In this document: positions 8,599 through 17,364 of the stretch, in pieces
Position numbering within the stretch: the stretch's first letter is position 1
How the letters are laid out: every line of letters starts with the position of its first letter
Notes under the pieces: generated by a model
Seen by the model: only the letters and a program-made list of their open reading frames with translations
Database searches by the model: none
Told to the model about the DNA's origin: nothing
Source: CATOSP01 sp965197545
GTDB lineage: Bacteria; Chloroflexota; Dehalococcoidia; Lucifugimonadales; UBA3495
NCBI GenBank assembly: GCA_965197545.1
Contig: CBDANJ010000008.1
Location: 2,480,001-2,544,000 of the forward strand
Direction of reading: 5' to 3'
Length of the DNA: 64,000 bases
Position numbers and translations under genes: made by a program

Positions 8599-9516
8599 TC
8601 ACGGCGGGCCTTGCAATACCGTCAGGTCGCAACTCGCTCCCGCCGCGAATAGCTCCAGGGGAGGACCGGCGCCGGGTTGCATGAGAGCGGCCAACTCTTC
8701 CGGTCCCCCCAACTTCTCCATCACGCAATGCAAGCCCTCACGGTCTTCCGGGGCAAAGCCAAAGACCGGGCCTGCGGCTTTCCATTCCCCCTCGTTCAAG
8801 CACGAGAAGGCCGAGAACAGTCCTATGAATGCCGTGAGTTCCGACGGCGAGTCTCCACTGCCGCCAGGCGCCGGGGGCAGCAACACGGCGGCCAGGTCGA
8901 TGTCCGCAAAGCCTTCCCGGATGCAGGCGGAGGATTCAACGCTCAGTGGTCCGGTCTGGAGCAGTATGGCAGTCAGGAATATCCTCAACAGCCTCTCGTG
9001 CCCCAGGCAGGCAATCATGGCGGCGCTCATTTCACCCGCGGCCGGGTCCGCGTTGCCCATCAGCGATTCGAGCCGCTCCGGGCCAATAGCCTCGGACAGA
9101 CAAGCGCGCTCGGCCTCGGACAAGTCAGCCAGCAAGCCGTTGGGAGAGAGTGGTCCTGCCCCCGGAACGGGCGCGGGCTTCGACGCAAGAGCGGGAGAAA
9201 GTGTAGGAGTTGCCGCCGGTTCCGGCGTGGGTATAGGCACAGGCGTTGCCGTAGGAACAGGGGTGGGTGTTGGCGTAGGCTCAGGCTTGGGAGTTGCCGT
9301 CGGTTCCGGCGTGGCCATGGGTATCGGTGTAGGCGCAGGCGTAGGCATAGATGTGGCCGTCGGTTCCGGCGTGGCAGTAGGGGCCGGCGAGGGAATGCGT
9401 GTGGCCGTGGCCGCCGGTTCCGGCATGGATGCGGCAGTCGGCGCAGGTGTGGGGTTGGAGCAGGCCATCAACGCCGTCAGAGCCAGAAGCGCGGCGAAGG
9501 CGTACAGTTTGGACAT
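8599..9516 (-). CDS. Thr/Pro-stalk lipoprotein with paired cysteines
   Basis: A 305-residue exported lipoprotein. The lipobox LMAC places the lipidated residue at Cys19. Residues about 22-125 form a low-complexity stalk of TPEPTATP-like units, common in Chloroflexota surface proteins. The C-terminal domain (about 130-305) has six Cys spaced at intervals (CLSEAI, CLGHE, CIREG, CLNEG, CVMEK, CDL) that could make three disulfides outside the cell. I do not recognise this domain. The start at 9516 gives a proper signal peptide (MSKLYAF), while the longer frame to 9540 does not. It is convergent with the dehydrogenase gene. Confidence 0.78.
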   Translation of the reverse strand: MSKLYAFAALLALTALMACSNPTPAPTAASMPEPAATATRIPSPAPTATPEPTATSMPTPAPTPIPMATPEPTATPKPEPTPTPTPVPTATPVPIPTPEPAATPTLSPALASKPAPVPGAGPLSPNGLLADLSEAERACLSEAIGPERLESLMGNADPAAGEMSAAMIACLGHERLLRIFLTAILLQTGPLSVESSACIREGFADIDLAAVLLPPAPGGSGDSPSELTAFIGLFSAFSCLNEGEWKAAGPVFGFAPEDREGLHCVMEKLGGPEELAALMQPGAGPPLELFAAGASCDLTVLQGPP

Positions 9517-9678
9517 GGAACTCACCCCCCTGATACCCAACTAGCGGCCCCAGGTGACGGTTGCCGATCTAGCCCAACCGTATCACGGGGAGATGGGGCA
9601 AGCCCTACGAAAAGCCTGCGGGTTTGCGGCATTCCAACGCAGTTGCAGCGTCCGGCCAGCGTAACGAAGGAGACAGAC

Positions 9679-9934
9679 ATGACTCCCGAAGGGACCAAAA
9701 TCGAGCTTGACGGCCCATCTTCCCTGCGGGAGAAGCGCGTCTAGGGCAGCAGCATGGGTTCCAACCGCTTCCGCACCGACATGCCCCGCTGCGTGGACTT
9801 TTACCTGCAAGGCCGCCTGAAGCTGGACGAACTTGTGACCCAACGGTTGCAGCTAGACCAGGTCAACAAGGCGCTCGCGGACATGGTGGACTTGTAAAGA
9901 GGGGTTAGTGGCTCGGAGCGTGATTGTGGTTTAG
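9679..9934 (+). pseudogene. Duplicated C-terminal fragment of the alcohol dehydrogenase gene
   Basis: This stretch closely matches 8267-8509, the last third of the dehydrogenase gene. The residues EGTKIELDGPS, REKRV, GSSMGSN, RTDMPR and LKLDELVTQRLQLDQVNKA all reappear. A TAG at 9742-9744 replaces the codon for Gln, a further TAA ends the frame at 9895, and homology fades after 9934. There is no N-terminal or zinc-binding part. It is a non-functional partial duplicate separated from its parent by the lipoprotein gene. Confidence 0.85.
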
Positions 9935-9938
9935 GGGG

Positions 9939-9983
9939 GCGGCAATGCAATTGGGGGGCGAATTCCCCCAATTGCATTGCCGC
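9939..9983. repeat. 19-bp perfect inverted repeat (hairpin)
   Basis: Arms at 9939-9957 and 9965-9983 are exact reverse complements around a seven-base loop. The hairpin follows immediately after the broken dehydrogenase copy. No T-run follows it. It could mark the end of the duplicated segment or be a mobile hairpin. It is the only notable element between the pseudogene and the DUF3800 gene. Confidence 0.6.
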
Positions 9984-10073
9984 GATGCCGTAGACGGCTG
10001 GCAATTGACAATACTAATGTCAGGTGCTAAGTTGTAATGGTTATCCGCGGAGTGGCCGGGGAACGTCGTCCCG

Positions 10074-10916
10074 TTAGCCGGGATGGACGCCGGACATAGC
10101 CGCGGATCTGCTTTTCAGCCATACCGTAAAGGGTGACGGCGCGCCCCGTTCCCATACCGGGCGTGAGTGGGAAACGATTGGTTCGCCGGGTGGCAACTCT
10201 AGCCTTGTCCTCATGAAGTTGACCAACCCCCTCTTGGCTTCAGCCCTCTTGGACCCGGCTACGTAGAATCCACCCCGGTCTTTCCAGTCAGCTTGGACAC
10301 AGCCCAATAGCACGTCAACCACCTGCAAAAAAACCTGCGTCTCGGATGACGCCCTCAAGCATCCAGAAACCTTTTCCACAGAACTGAACGCTTCTTCAAC
10401 GCTGATTGAGGCCCCGTTGGGCTGCCCCTGAAGGTCCACAATCGTGAACGACTGTCTGTTGAGCCGTCGCCTCAGTAGTTCGCATCCTAGCTCGACATAA
10501 GCCCGCCATGAATCGTTGTTCCATTGGGATAAGTTGAATCCCGGTTCGGTCCGGTCCATCAATAAAGCGTGAAACTCGAAGCAGTCAAAGGAGAAATAAA
10601 GGTTCAGCAAGTCAATGTAGTGCTGGAGGTTGTGGGAAGTCACGTCCGAGAATTTATACTCGTGATGGCGAGTGCTCCACATCAGGCGGTCTACTTCCGA
10701 AAGTGAAGGAGACCTGTTTCCTTGCTTGATTTCATGCCTTAGTTGGGAGCGTTGTTTTGCCCTACTGGACGCAAGGTTGAAGTGCAGCTTATAGAAACTG
10801 TCAGTCACTCTTGCCGGGTCGTGGACCAGGAGCAGGCCAATGCCATATACCGGCTGATTCTTAGTGGGTGTGGTCAACACACCGGTCTCGTCTACGAAAG
10901 CGGGAACAACATCCAT
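10074..10916 (-). CDS. DUF3800 domain-containing protein 1
   Basis: A 280-residue protein of the DUF3800 family, predicted RNase H-like proteins common in accessory regions. The N-terminal signature is FVDETG (family D-E-S-G). The conserved C-terminal helix is FLQVVDVLLGCVQ, equivalent to LQxADLxxG. Between them are EYKFSD and an acidic IVDLQG strand that fit the proposed metal site. Start at 10916. A second family member is at 47106-47873. No flanking partner suggests a specific defence system. Confidence 0.65.
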   Translation of the reverse strand: MDVVPAFVDETGVLTTPTKNQPVYGIGLLLVHDPARVTDSFYKLHFNLASSRAKQRSQLRHEIKQGNRSPSLSEVDRLMWSTRHHEYKFSDVTSHNLQHYIDLLNLYFSFDCFEFHALLMDRTEPGFNLSQWNNDSWRAYVELGCELLRRRLNRQSFTIVDLQGQPNGASISVEEAFSSVEKVSGCLRASSETQVFLQVVDVLLGCVQADWKDRGGFYVAGSKRAEAKRGLVNFMRTRLELPPGEPIVSHSRPVWERGAPSPFTVWLKSRSAAMSGVHPG

Positions 10917-11064
10917 TCAGCAATCATATCACGAGGATCCAGCATGTAGTAGGCTTTTATCGCTCCCCTACTCCATTTAGTAGCCCGAATCTTTAGAAAG
11001 TCGCTGGCACTCAAGTGGGCGCAGCCACGCTTGTGGAGTTCTCTGAGAGGGGACAACGAGACCC

Positions 11065-11952
11065 TTAGCCGATGGCCTCCTTGAACCTGCGTACAACCTC
11101 GATGTGCTCCTCCGCTGTGGTCATGCCGCCTCTGCGCGTCTCGATGGATAGGTGGGTCGCGCCCATCCCTTCCCAGGCCTTGACCTCGTCGAGCCATTCT
11201 TCGGGTTGGAGGCCGGAGACTCGGATGCGGCCGTCCAGCCCCAGAGTGGAGGGGTCGCGGCCCGCTTCGCGGGCGAACCCGTGGACCTTTTCAATGGTGG
11301 CTTTTCCGGCGTCGTCGGTGGTGATGTTGGGGCACCAGCCATCGGCGATGGCCGCGATCCGCCTGAGCACTACTTCCGACAGCTTGGGATCCCCGCTGCT
11401 TCCGCCGCCTATCCACACCGGAATCGGCCGCTGCACTGGCAACGGGTTAATCCCGGCGTGAGTAATGTCGTGCCAGCGGCCGTGGTAATCGACGACCTCT
11501 TCTGTCCACAAGGCGCGCATCACCTCGATCTGCTCCGCGCTTCGCCGTCCCCGGTTGCGGAACTCTTCCCCAAGGGCCTCGAACTCCACCGCGTTCCAAC
11601 CCACGCCGATACCCAGCCTCAACCGGCCCCCGCTGAGCACGTCGATCTCCGCCGCCTGCTTGGCGACCAACGCGGTCTGCCTCTGGGGCAAGATGAGGAT
11701 GCCCGTAGTCAGCCCTACCCGCTTGGTGATGGCGGACAGGAACCCCATCAGGATAAAGGACTCGTGGACGACACTCTTGTGGTTGTATGTGCCAAGGGAA
11801 GGGTGCTGGTGGAAGGACGGGTCCGCCCCCAGCACGTGGTCAGCAATGAAGATATGGTCATAGCCCAAATCTTCCGCCGCCTGGGCGAAGTCTCTGATGG
11901 CGCCCGGGTCCGCCTCAATCTCCGTTTGAGGGAATATGACTCCGATTTCCAT
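11065..11952 (-). CDS. LLM class F420-type oxidoreductase 2
   Basis: A 295-residue luciferase-like protein with MEIGVIFPQTEIEADPGAI at the start, YDHIFIADHVLGAD, GGRLRLGIGVGWNAVEFEALG, and IPVWIGGGS. It resembles the TIGR03619-like F420-dependent group. It follows the aldo/keto reductase gene by 16 bases on the same strand and probably shares its transcript together with the LLM gene at 12998. Substrate unknown. Confidence 0.88.
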   Translation of the reverse strand: MEIGVIFPQTEIEADPGAIRDFAQAAEDLGYDHIFIADHVLGADPSFHQHPSLGTYNHKSVVHESFILMGFLSAITKRVGLTTGILILPQRQTALVAKQAAEIDVLSGGRLRLGIGVGWNAVEFEALGEEFRNRGRRSAEQIEVMRALWTEEVVDYHGRWHDITHAGINPLPVQRPIPVWIGGGSSGDPKLSEVVLRRIAAIADGWCPNITTDDAGKATIEKVHGFAREAGRDPSTLGLDGRIRVSGLQPEEWLDEVKAWEGMGATHLSIETRRGGMTTAEEHIEVVRRFKEAIG

Positions 11953-11968
11953 GAGTTAGCTCCTTACT

Positions 11969-12988
11969 CTACCGGCGGTATTCGTCGCCGCAGTCGCCGA
12001 TTATTCGGTACAGGTCCCGCGATCTGGCCTGGACGGTCCCGATGCGTTCTAAGTCCTCTTCGTCCAGGCTGAAGCCGAACACCCTGGCGTTTTCGGTCCG
12101 GTTGTCGCTTACTCCCAGGCGCACGCCGACTATCACGCCAGCCACGGCGGACCGGTCCAGGATGTACCGGACGGCTACGTTGGCGATGCTGACCCCGTGT
12201 TTGTTGGCTATGCTCCGGAGAACGCGGAGAAGCTCTTGGAACAGCTCCCAGCCGCCCCAGGCGTCCACCATCTGCTTGTACTTGCCCAGGCTGGCCGTGG
12301 TCAGGCCGGCTCGGGTTGGCTCCGGTTGGTCCAGGTACCGGTCGGTTATCAAGCCACCGCAGACCGTCCCGTAGGTCAGCAATTGAACGCTGTTCTCCAG
12401 GCAATAGGGGACCATGTTGACCTCGGGTCTCATGTCCACCAGCGAGTATTGGACCTGGTTGGAGACGATGGCGGTCCCGTGGTCGATGATGGTCCGCAGA
12501 TGCTCGGTGTCGAAGTTGGTGAGGGCCAGATGCCTGATGCTACCCTCGTCCCGCATCCGGGACATGTGGTCCAGGGCGTCCAGGTAAGCCGGGTTGTTGT
12601 AGTCCCACCAATGGAATTGCATCAGGTCCAGGGTCTCGACGTCCATTCGTCTCAGGGAGATGCCGATATTCTCCTCGACGATGGCGCGAGTCATTGGTCC
12701 GGGCCTGGGAACCCACTTGGTGAACGCTTGGACTCGCCCCAACTCATCCGGTCCTCCGAAGTTGATCAGCCGCCGGCGGAACTCCCCTACCAGGTCCTCC
12801 GCCGGACCGTAGTGGTCGGCCAGGTCCCAGGTGGTAAAACCGTCGTCGTGGTAACCGATCATGCCCTGGACCGCGGCCTCGGCGTTGATTGGCCCGTGGG
12901 CTCCCGACACCTGCCACATGCCGTTCAAAACGCGGCAGATGCGTAGGTCGTCCGTAAATTGAAGAATGCTACCTTCGGGCAAGCTCAA
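11969..12988 (-). CDS. Aldo/keto reductase
   Basis: A 339-residue NAD(P)H-dependent reductase of the aldo/keto reductase fold. The catalytic tetrad is visible: Asp and Tyr in TWDLADHYGPAED, Lys in AFTKWVPRPG, and His in LDLMQFHWWDYN. The C-terminal cofactor region includes VRYILDRSAVAGVIVGVRLGVSDNRTEN. It would reduce a carbonyl or oxidise an alcohol. It lies between two LLM genes with gaps of 9 and 16 bases, so the three may form one catabolic unit. Confidence 0.9.
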   Translation of the reverse strand: MSLPEGSILQFTDDLRICRVLNGMWQVSGAHGPINAEAAVQGMIGYHDDGFTTWDLADHYGPAEDLVGEFRRRLINFGGPDELGRVQAFTKWVPRPGPMTRAIVEENIGISLRRMDVETLDLMQFHWWDYNNPAYLDALDHMSRMRDEGSIRHLALTNFDTEHLRTIIDHGTAIVSNQVQYSLVDMRPEVNMVPYCLENSVQLLTYGTVCGGLITDRYLDQPEPTRAGLTTASLGKYKQMVDAWGGWELFQELLRVLRSIANKHGVSIANVAVRYILDRSAVAGVIVGVRLGVSDNRTENARVFGFSLDEEDLERIGTVQARSRDLYRIIGDCGDEYRR

Positions 12989-12997
12989 CGGGGCCTC

Positions 12998-13951
12998 CTA
13001 AGCGGCTACTTGTTTGGATATCTTACCCAGCATGGCCAAAGTCCGGTCCAGGGAGGCGTCCCGGTCCTGGCCTACTAGAATCGGCGAAGCCAACACCTCG
13101 GTCGCGCCGCATGCGAAAAGCTCTTGAAGCCTCTGCTCGAACGCGCCTTCGTCCCCCCAAATTACGAGACCGTCGATCATTGCGTCGCTCCACGTTGAAT
13201 CCCTGGCCTCGGGATAGCCTGCGGCGATGAGCATCCTTCGGTAGAAGGGGAGCCTGGGATAATTCCCGAACTGCTCCCTGAAGGCCGTGCGGACTTCGTC
13301 GAAGTTGTCGTGGACCACGACCGGGGCATGGGCGATGAGCGGTGGGACCGCGCGTCCGGCGGCGTCGGCCCCCTTTTGCATAGCGGGTAGTGCTGAGTCA
13401 CGGAGATATGCCCTGGGACAGACCCAGCTAATGGCCCCGTCTGCGACCTCTCCACAAAGCTCGAAGGAACCCTGGCGCAAGGCCGACGCCATTACCGGAA
13501 TGTTCAGCGGGCCCGCGATGGAGTCATGGGCCTGGTAGTGGTCCCCGTCGAAGTCCACCGATCCCTTCTGAAGCAGAGACTTCAAGATATGCAGGTATTC
13601 TCGAAGGTGCCCCAATGGGGACTGCATCCGGATGCCCAGCGCCGCCATGCTGGGGCGGTGACTGGGTCCTACACCCACGCGGACCCGGCCAGGAGCCAAC
13701 TGGTCTACCACCTGCGCCTGTTGCGCCACGACCAGGGGATGGCGGGGAAATGTGGGGACGATGGACGTTCCCATCTTTATGCTGCTGGTTTTCTCCGCCA
13801 CCGATGCGAACACGGTGAGGCTGTCGATCCGCGCTCCGCCGGTGGTCAACCACGCGCCGCCGACTCCGTGCGCTTCGGCCTTTTGGATGGTCGCGTGGAC
13901 ATCCTGTGCTTTTGCGCCGCTTACCGCAACGCCGATTAGTTTGTCGCTCAT
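12998..13951 (-). CDS. LLM class oxidoreductase 3
   Basis: A 317-residue luciferase-like protein that begins MSDKLIGVAVSGAKAQDVHATIQKAE, then has GGAWLTTGG, SIKMGTSIVPTFPRHPLVVAQQA and GRVRVGVGPSHRP. These match the F420-dependent methylene-H4MPT reductase-like (MsnO8/Mer) branch. It is the first gene of the run of three with the aldo/keto reductase. The upstream 120 bases hold no gene. Confidence 0.87.
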   Translation of the reverse strand: MSDKLIGVAVSGAKAQDVHATIQKAEAHGVGGAWLTTGGARIDSLTVFASVAEKTSSIKMGTSIVPTFPRHPLVVAQQAQVVDQLAPGRVRVGVGPSHRPSMAALGIRMQSPLGHLREYLHILKSLLQKGSVDFDGDHYQAHDSIAGPLNIPVMASALRQGSFELCGEVADGAISWVCPRAYLRDSALPAMQKGADAAGRAVPPLIAHAPVVVHDNFDEVRTAFREQFGNYPRLPFYRRMLIAAGYPEARDSTWSDAMIDGLVIWGDEGAFEQRLQELFACGATEVLASPILVGQDRDASLDRTLAMLGKISKQVAA

Positions 13952-14074
13952 TTACTCAACCTCGCTAAGCCAAATATGGTGCTTTATTCCACCACATGAC
14001 ATCCCGTCAGGCGGCGCGTCTGAGATCGTTTGTTGTCGAACCCCTGGGTAAAAATAGCTTCAAGTACGTCAGAG

Positions 14075-15088
14075 TCATAGGGCGTGTACGGCGGGCAATA
14101 CGTCCCGTCCCACAAGCTCGATGTGTTCGAGCACATCCTTCTGGGGCATGTCTGGGTAGAAAAGGCGGAGGGCGATTTGGGTGAATCCCAGGTCTCGGTA
14201 CCGGGCGATCTGTTCGACGCACTCTTCAGGACTGCCGACGATGAACGTCTCGTCCATCAGTGTTTCCAGGTCGCCGGTTACTTTCTCAGTCAACTCGGGG
14301 TCTGAACCATGCAGGCCGTGGGCCGCGTATTCAGCGTATTTGCGCTCGAATCCCCGTTGGGCCTTTTCCATCGCTTCGGTGCGGTTGTTGGAGCAAAAGA
14401 ATTCCCGGACAATTACCATCTCACCGGGGTCCGGTTGTCCGAATTCCTGAAGGGTGTCCTGGTACAACTCGATCTGCCGCCGGATCGTGGGATAGGGCTG
14501 GGCAGGACCCGTATACATAATGTGCCCTTCCCTCGCCACCCTCCGAACTGCCGGATCGCTCATGGCTGCCAACCAAATCTTGGGGTACGGTTTTTGGAAG
14601 GTCTGTGCGGTAGGCCGCGCTCCGGTGACATGAAAGTAGCGGCCGTGGTGGGTGACCTCCTCCTCCGTCCAAAGTTTGATCATCAACTCCAGGGCTTCGG
14701 AGTGTCTTGCCCCTCGTTGGGACATCCGGGTACCAAAGGCCTCGCACTCTTCGGGGCGGTAACCCAGACCCAGTCCGAGGATAAGACGGCCTTCGCTGAT
14801 ATGGTCAATGGTGGCGACCTGTTCCGCCACGTCCACGGGATTCAACAGCGGCAGCAGGAGCACAGAAGTGGCCAGTTTCATATCCCCCGGTTCCGCAGCC
14901 AGCCGCGCCAGCACAGGGAGGGGTTGGAAGTGCTGAAATGGATGGATCAAGTAGTGGTGCGCCCAGCAATAAGTGTCGAAGCCAACGTCCCGCGCCGCTC
15001 GGAATTGCTCTAGCTGGTCCCGCCACTGCTGCTGCAGGTCCAAGCTCCCCTGTATTACGACCTGACCTACCTGGTAACCGGCTTCCAT
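14075..15088 (-). CDS. LLM class oxidoreductase 4
   Basis: A 337-residue luciferase-like flavin oxidoreductase. It has YCWAHHYLIHPFQHFQPLPVLARL, ATIDHISEGRLILGLGLGYRPEE, and LWTEEEVTHHGRYF, and ends with a helix around DMPQKDVLEHIELVGRDVLP. The start at 15088 is preceded by GGAGGGCG; the frame is open to 15184 but the extra part has no family character. It is divergent from the isochorismatase-fold gene at 15244. Confidence 0.87.
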   Translation of the reverse strand: MEAGYQVGQVVIQGSLDLQQQWRDQLEQFRAARDVGFDTYCWAHHYLIHPFQHFQPLPVLARLAAEPGDMKLATSVLLLPLLNPVDVAEQVATIDHISEGRLILGLGLGYRPEECEAFGTRMSQRGARHSEALELMIKLWTEEEVTHHGRYFHVTGARPTAQTFQKPYPKIWLAAMSDPAVRRVAREGHIMYTGPAQPYPTIRRQIELYQDTLQEFGQPDPGEMVIVREFFCSNNRTEAMEKAQRGFERKYAEYAAHGLHGSDPELTEKVTGDLETLMDETFIVGSPEECVEQIARYRDLGFTQIALRLFYPDMPQKDVLEHIELVGRDVLPAVHAL

Positions 15089-15243
15089 CCTACGCCCTCC
15101 GGGTAGTGGCTGTGCCCCGTCCCCCTCAGTATAGGGCGTGCGTCCAGCGACGATAACCCCCGTCGGTGTTGGGGCGGGAGACACAGACTACCGGAGCCCC
15201 TAAAATGACCTGGGGATTTGATTCAAACCGCAGGAATTAGGAT

Positions 15244-15828
15244 ATGGCTGAAGTGGAGATTGACAAGAGTAGGACCGCGTTACTAATGGCGGACTTTCAC
15301 CGGGACAGCATGGGCGAGAACCCGGTGGTGCGGAAGCGCGGCACGTTTGACCGGGCGCGCGGGGTGCTGGACGCGGCTCGGAATGCCGGGGTCTTCGTCG
15401 CCTACATCGTGGTGAATTTCAGGCCGGGTTACCCGGAAGTGTCAGACCTGAACTTGACCTTCAGCTCCAGGAAAACGTCGGGTCTGGAACCCGCATCCAG
15501 CCCGGGGAACCTGATCGACCCATCCGTCCCGCCGCTCCCAGGTGAACCGATAGTGGTCAAACACCGGGTGGGTGCATTTTACGGTACCGATCTGGACATG
15601 ATTCTTCGCGCCCAAGGCCGGGATACTCTCATCCTTATGGGGCACGCCACCAGCGGCGTAATTCTGTCCACGGTGCGCTACGCCGCTGATGCGGACTACC
15701 GGCTCATTGTCGTGGAAGACGGTTGCGCCGACCGCGACGAGGACGTCCACTCGTTGCTGATGGAGAAGGTCTTCCCGCGCCAGGCCGCCGTGGTCAGTGC
15801 TGTTGATGTGGTGAGGGCGCTGGCATAA
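15244..15828 (+). CDS. Isochorismatase-fold protein lacking the catalytic Cys
   Basis: A 194-residue protein of the isochorismatase-like cysteine hydrolase fold. Asp17 (LMADFHRD) and Lys106 (VVKHRVGAF) occupy two positions of the usual triad. The third position, usually Cys in TxxCVxxT, is Val139 in ATSGVILST. Enzymes without this Cys include true isochorismatases (PhzD, EntB), which hydrolyse a vinyl ether rather than an amide, so that chemistry or a binding role is more likely than amidase activity. AGGA precedes the start. It is divergent from LLM gene 4. Confidence 0.82.
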   Translation: MAEVEIDKSRTALLMADFHRDSMGENPVVRKRGTFDRARGVLDAARNAGVFVAYIVVNFRPGYPEVSDLNLTFSSRKTSGLEPASSPGNLIDPSVPPLPGEPIVVKHRVGAFYGTDLDMILRAQGRDTLILMGHATSGVILSTVRYAADADYRLIVVEDGCADRDEDVHSLLMEKVFPRQAAVVSAVDVVRALA

Positions 15829-15844
15829 CCAGCACCCCGCCCGG

Positions 15845-16723
15845 TTAGCCTACTTTCCGGTATTTTAGGAGCCGTTGGCCTTCCAAGTTCTGGTTGAGGT
15901 AGATGTCGCCCCGCGAGTCAAGCCAGATTGCGTGCGCTCCTACGCCTCCCGGCCCTTCCCATCTGGCCAGCAGATCGCCATCGATGCTCAGGATGCTCAT
16001 AAAGGCATCAAGCTCAGGCACGAACACGGCCTGGTCTTGGTCGATGTAGATGTCGCAGGGACGCGATAAGCCGGTCCACTGGGTCAGGAACTCGCCATCC
16101 GGCGTGAAAATCTGCATCCGGTTGTTCTCGCGGTCGGCGACGAACACTCTTCCATCGGTATGGACCCAGACCCCGTGGGGTACGTGGAACTCCCCCGGCT
16201 CGGTCTTGCCGGGTGTTCCCCAGGAGAACTTCAACTCCCCGTCTCCGGAGAACCTATGGACGCGGGAGTTGCCGTAGCCGTCGGAGATATATAGGTCTCC
16301 GTCTGGCGAAATGGCCACGTCGCTAGGCCGATGGAAAGGTCCGGCAGCCCGCTGGACTGTATCCGACGCATTGCCCGACCAACCGGTGTCAGAGGGCTGG
16401 TCCCAAGCCCCCAGGGTCATGAGCAGGTTCCCAGAAGAGCTGTATTTCAGCACCACGTGGGAGTTTATGACTGGAAGGTAAATGTTTTCGTCGCCGTCGA
16501 TGAACATGCCATGGGCGGCGGTAAGGACGCCTTCACCCCAGGACGTGAGGAAATTGCCGTCCTTGTCCAGCACGATCAGCGGGTGTTCGCTGCGGTTGAA
16601 CAGGTAAACTCGGTCCTGGGAGTCGGTAACGATTGCCGTTTGGCCAAGAGCCCAACCCTCTGGGAGCTTTGCCCAGTCTTCCACCAGTTCGTAGGTGTAT
16701 TTCCCTGATCCAACGGTTGCCAT
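15845..16723 (-). CDS. NHL-repeat beta-propeller protein 1
   Basis: A 292-residue six-bladed beta-propeller. Repeated blades of the type R-P-x-D-V-A-I-x-P-D-G-D-L-Y-I-S-D can be followed, for instance HRPSDVAISPDGDLYISDGY, VPHGVWVHTDGRVFVADREN and RPCDIYIDQDQAVFVPE. There is no signal peptide, so it would act in the cytoplasm as a binding or lyase-type scaffold; peptidylglycine-lyase-like propellers look similar. GGAGG lies ten bases before the start. The first 50 codons plus the ribosome site are present again as a broken copy at 17365-17541. Confidence 0.82.
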   Translation of the reverse strand: MATVGSGKYTYELVEDWAKLPEGWALGQTAIVTDSQDRVYLFNRSEHPLIVLDKDGNFLTSWGEGVLTAAHGMFIDGDENIYLPVINSHVVLKYSSSGNLLMTLGAWDQPSDTGWSGNASDTVQRAAGPFHRPSDVAISPDGDLYISDGYGNSRVHRFSGDGELKFSWGTPGKTEPGEFHVPHGVWVHTDGRVFVADRENNRMQIFTPDGEFLTQWTGLSRPCDIYIDQDQAVFVPELDAFMSILSIDGDLLARWEGPGGVGAHAIWLDSRGDIYLNQNLEGQRLLKYRKVG

Positions 16724-16813
16724 AACAGCGCTACCTCCTGTCGGGGTTTTCAGTTTCCAGCAGTCGCGTCAACACGGAAATCTCTCCGGTTCTCCTTTGG
16801 AAAAGCCGGCCGG

Positions 16814-17350
16814 TCATTGCACCGGCGTGGGTCTCACCGGCGGCAATCCATCCAGTTCATCCTCACCATAGACATCGCCGTGGGAATACCTGGTCTTGGT
16901 GGTGAGCCTCCTCAGACGGGATTCCTGTTCCGCCGCTTCGGACGGGGAAAGGTGGTCTTGCCGGGTTGGTGGCTCTTCGCTCCGGAGTTTCGCTATTTCC
17001 CGGATATAGACTTCCGCCCCGTCTATGCCGTCCTGCACCTCGCTAATCTCTCTCTGATGCTCGTAATAGTTGTGGTGCAGGGCTTCCAGGGACTGGAATA
17101 GCTGCCGCAGGTCCTGGCGGTTGCGTTCAAGACCGATGTAAATTGCCGCGTCGCGCAGATGGTTGTGGGCGTGGTGGTTCCAGCCCCTCTGTTGGGCCGC
17201 AGCTTTAATGGCGTGGGCGGTCGCGCCCCAAGATTTCTCCGAAGCCTGGAGAATGTCTCCGTTGTCCAGTTCTAGCCGGGCTTGTTCCAGGAGGTGTTGG
17301 CTTATTTCCTCATATCGTTGGGGCGGTGAAGCCCTCAAATGCTCTGTCAT
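16814..17350 (-). CDS. HEPN / PaREP1-like protein, copy 2 of 3
   Basis: A 178-residue helical protein with LLEQARLELDNGDILQASEKSWGATAHAIKAAAQQRGWNHHAH as its core, split here as LELDNGDILQASEKSWGATA and IKAAAQQRGWNHHAH. It then has YYEHQREI and a charged C-terminal tail. The family is the same as at 3270 and 61073. It sits between a broken first part of an NHL gene (17365-17521) and the intact NHL gene (15845-16723), as though inserted with a duplication. The start at 17350 opens with MTEHLRASPP; the longer frame reads through NHL remnant sequence. Confidence 0.6.
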   Translation of the reverse strand: MTEHLRASPPQRYEEISQHLLEQARLELDNGDILQASEKSWGATAHAIKAAAQQRGWNHHAHNHLRDAAIYIGLERNRQDLRQLFQSLEALHHNYYEHQREISEVQDGIDGAEVYIREIAKLRSEEPPTRQDHLSPSEAAEQESRLRRLTTKTRYSHGDVYGEDELDGLPPVRPTPVQ

Positions 17351-17364
17351 TCTGCCCCGTCCCG

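Noticed and set aside
7693..8652. A 319-codon open frame overlapping the alcohol dehydrogenase gene.
   Set aside because: Arg-rich shadow in another frame of a well-supported gene with all zinc and NAD motifs.
9220..9440. Short tandem repeats that look like a repeat array.
   Set aside because: They are coding repeats for the TPEPTATP stalk, without uniform repeats and unique spacers. No CRISPR array and no cas genes are present. The same holds for 22040-22220 and 41550-41720.
8677..9744. A 355-codon open frame on the plus strand, Arg/Gly-rich.
   Set aside because: It is the antisense of the Thr/Pro-stalk lipoprotein gene; the low-complexity stalk removes stops from the other strand. It also runs into the broken dehydrogenase copy.
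9679..9934. The in-frame stop in the dehydrogenase copy as a recoding site.
   Set aside because: The codon is TAG, not TGA, there is no N-terminal part, no hairpin follows directly, and a further stop comes soon. A decayed duplicate is simpler.
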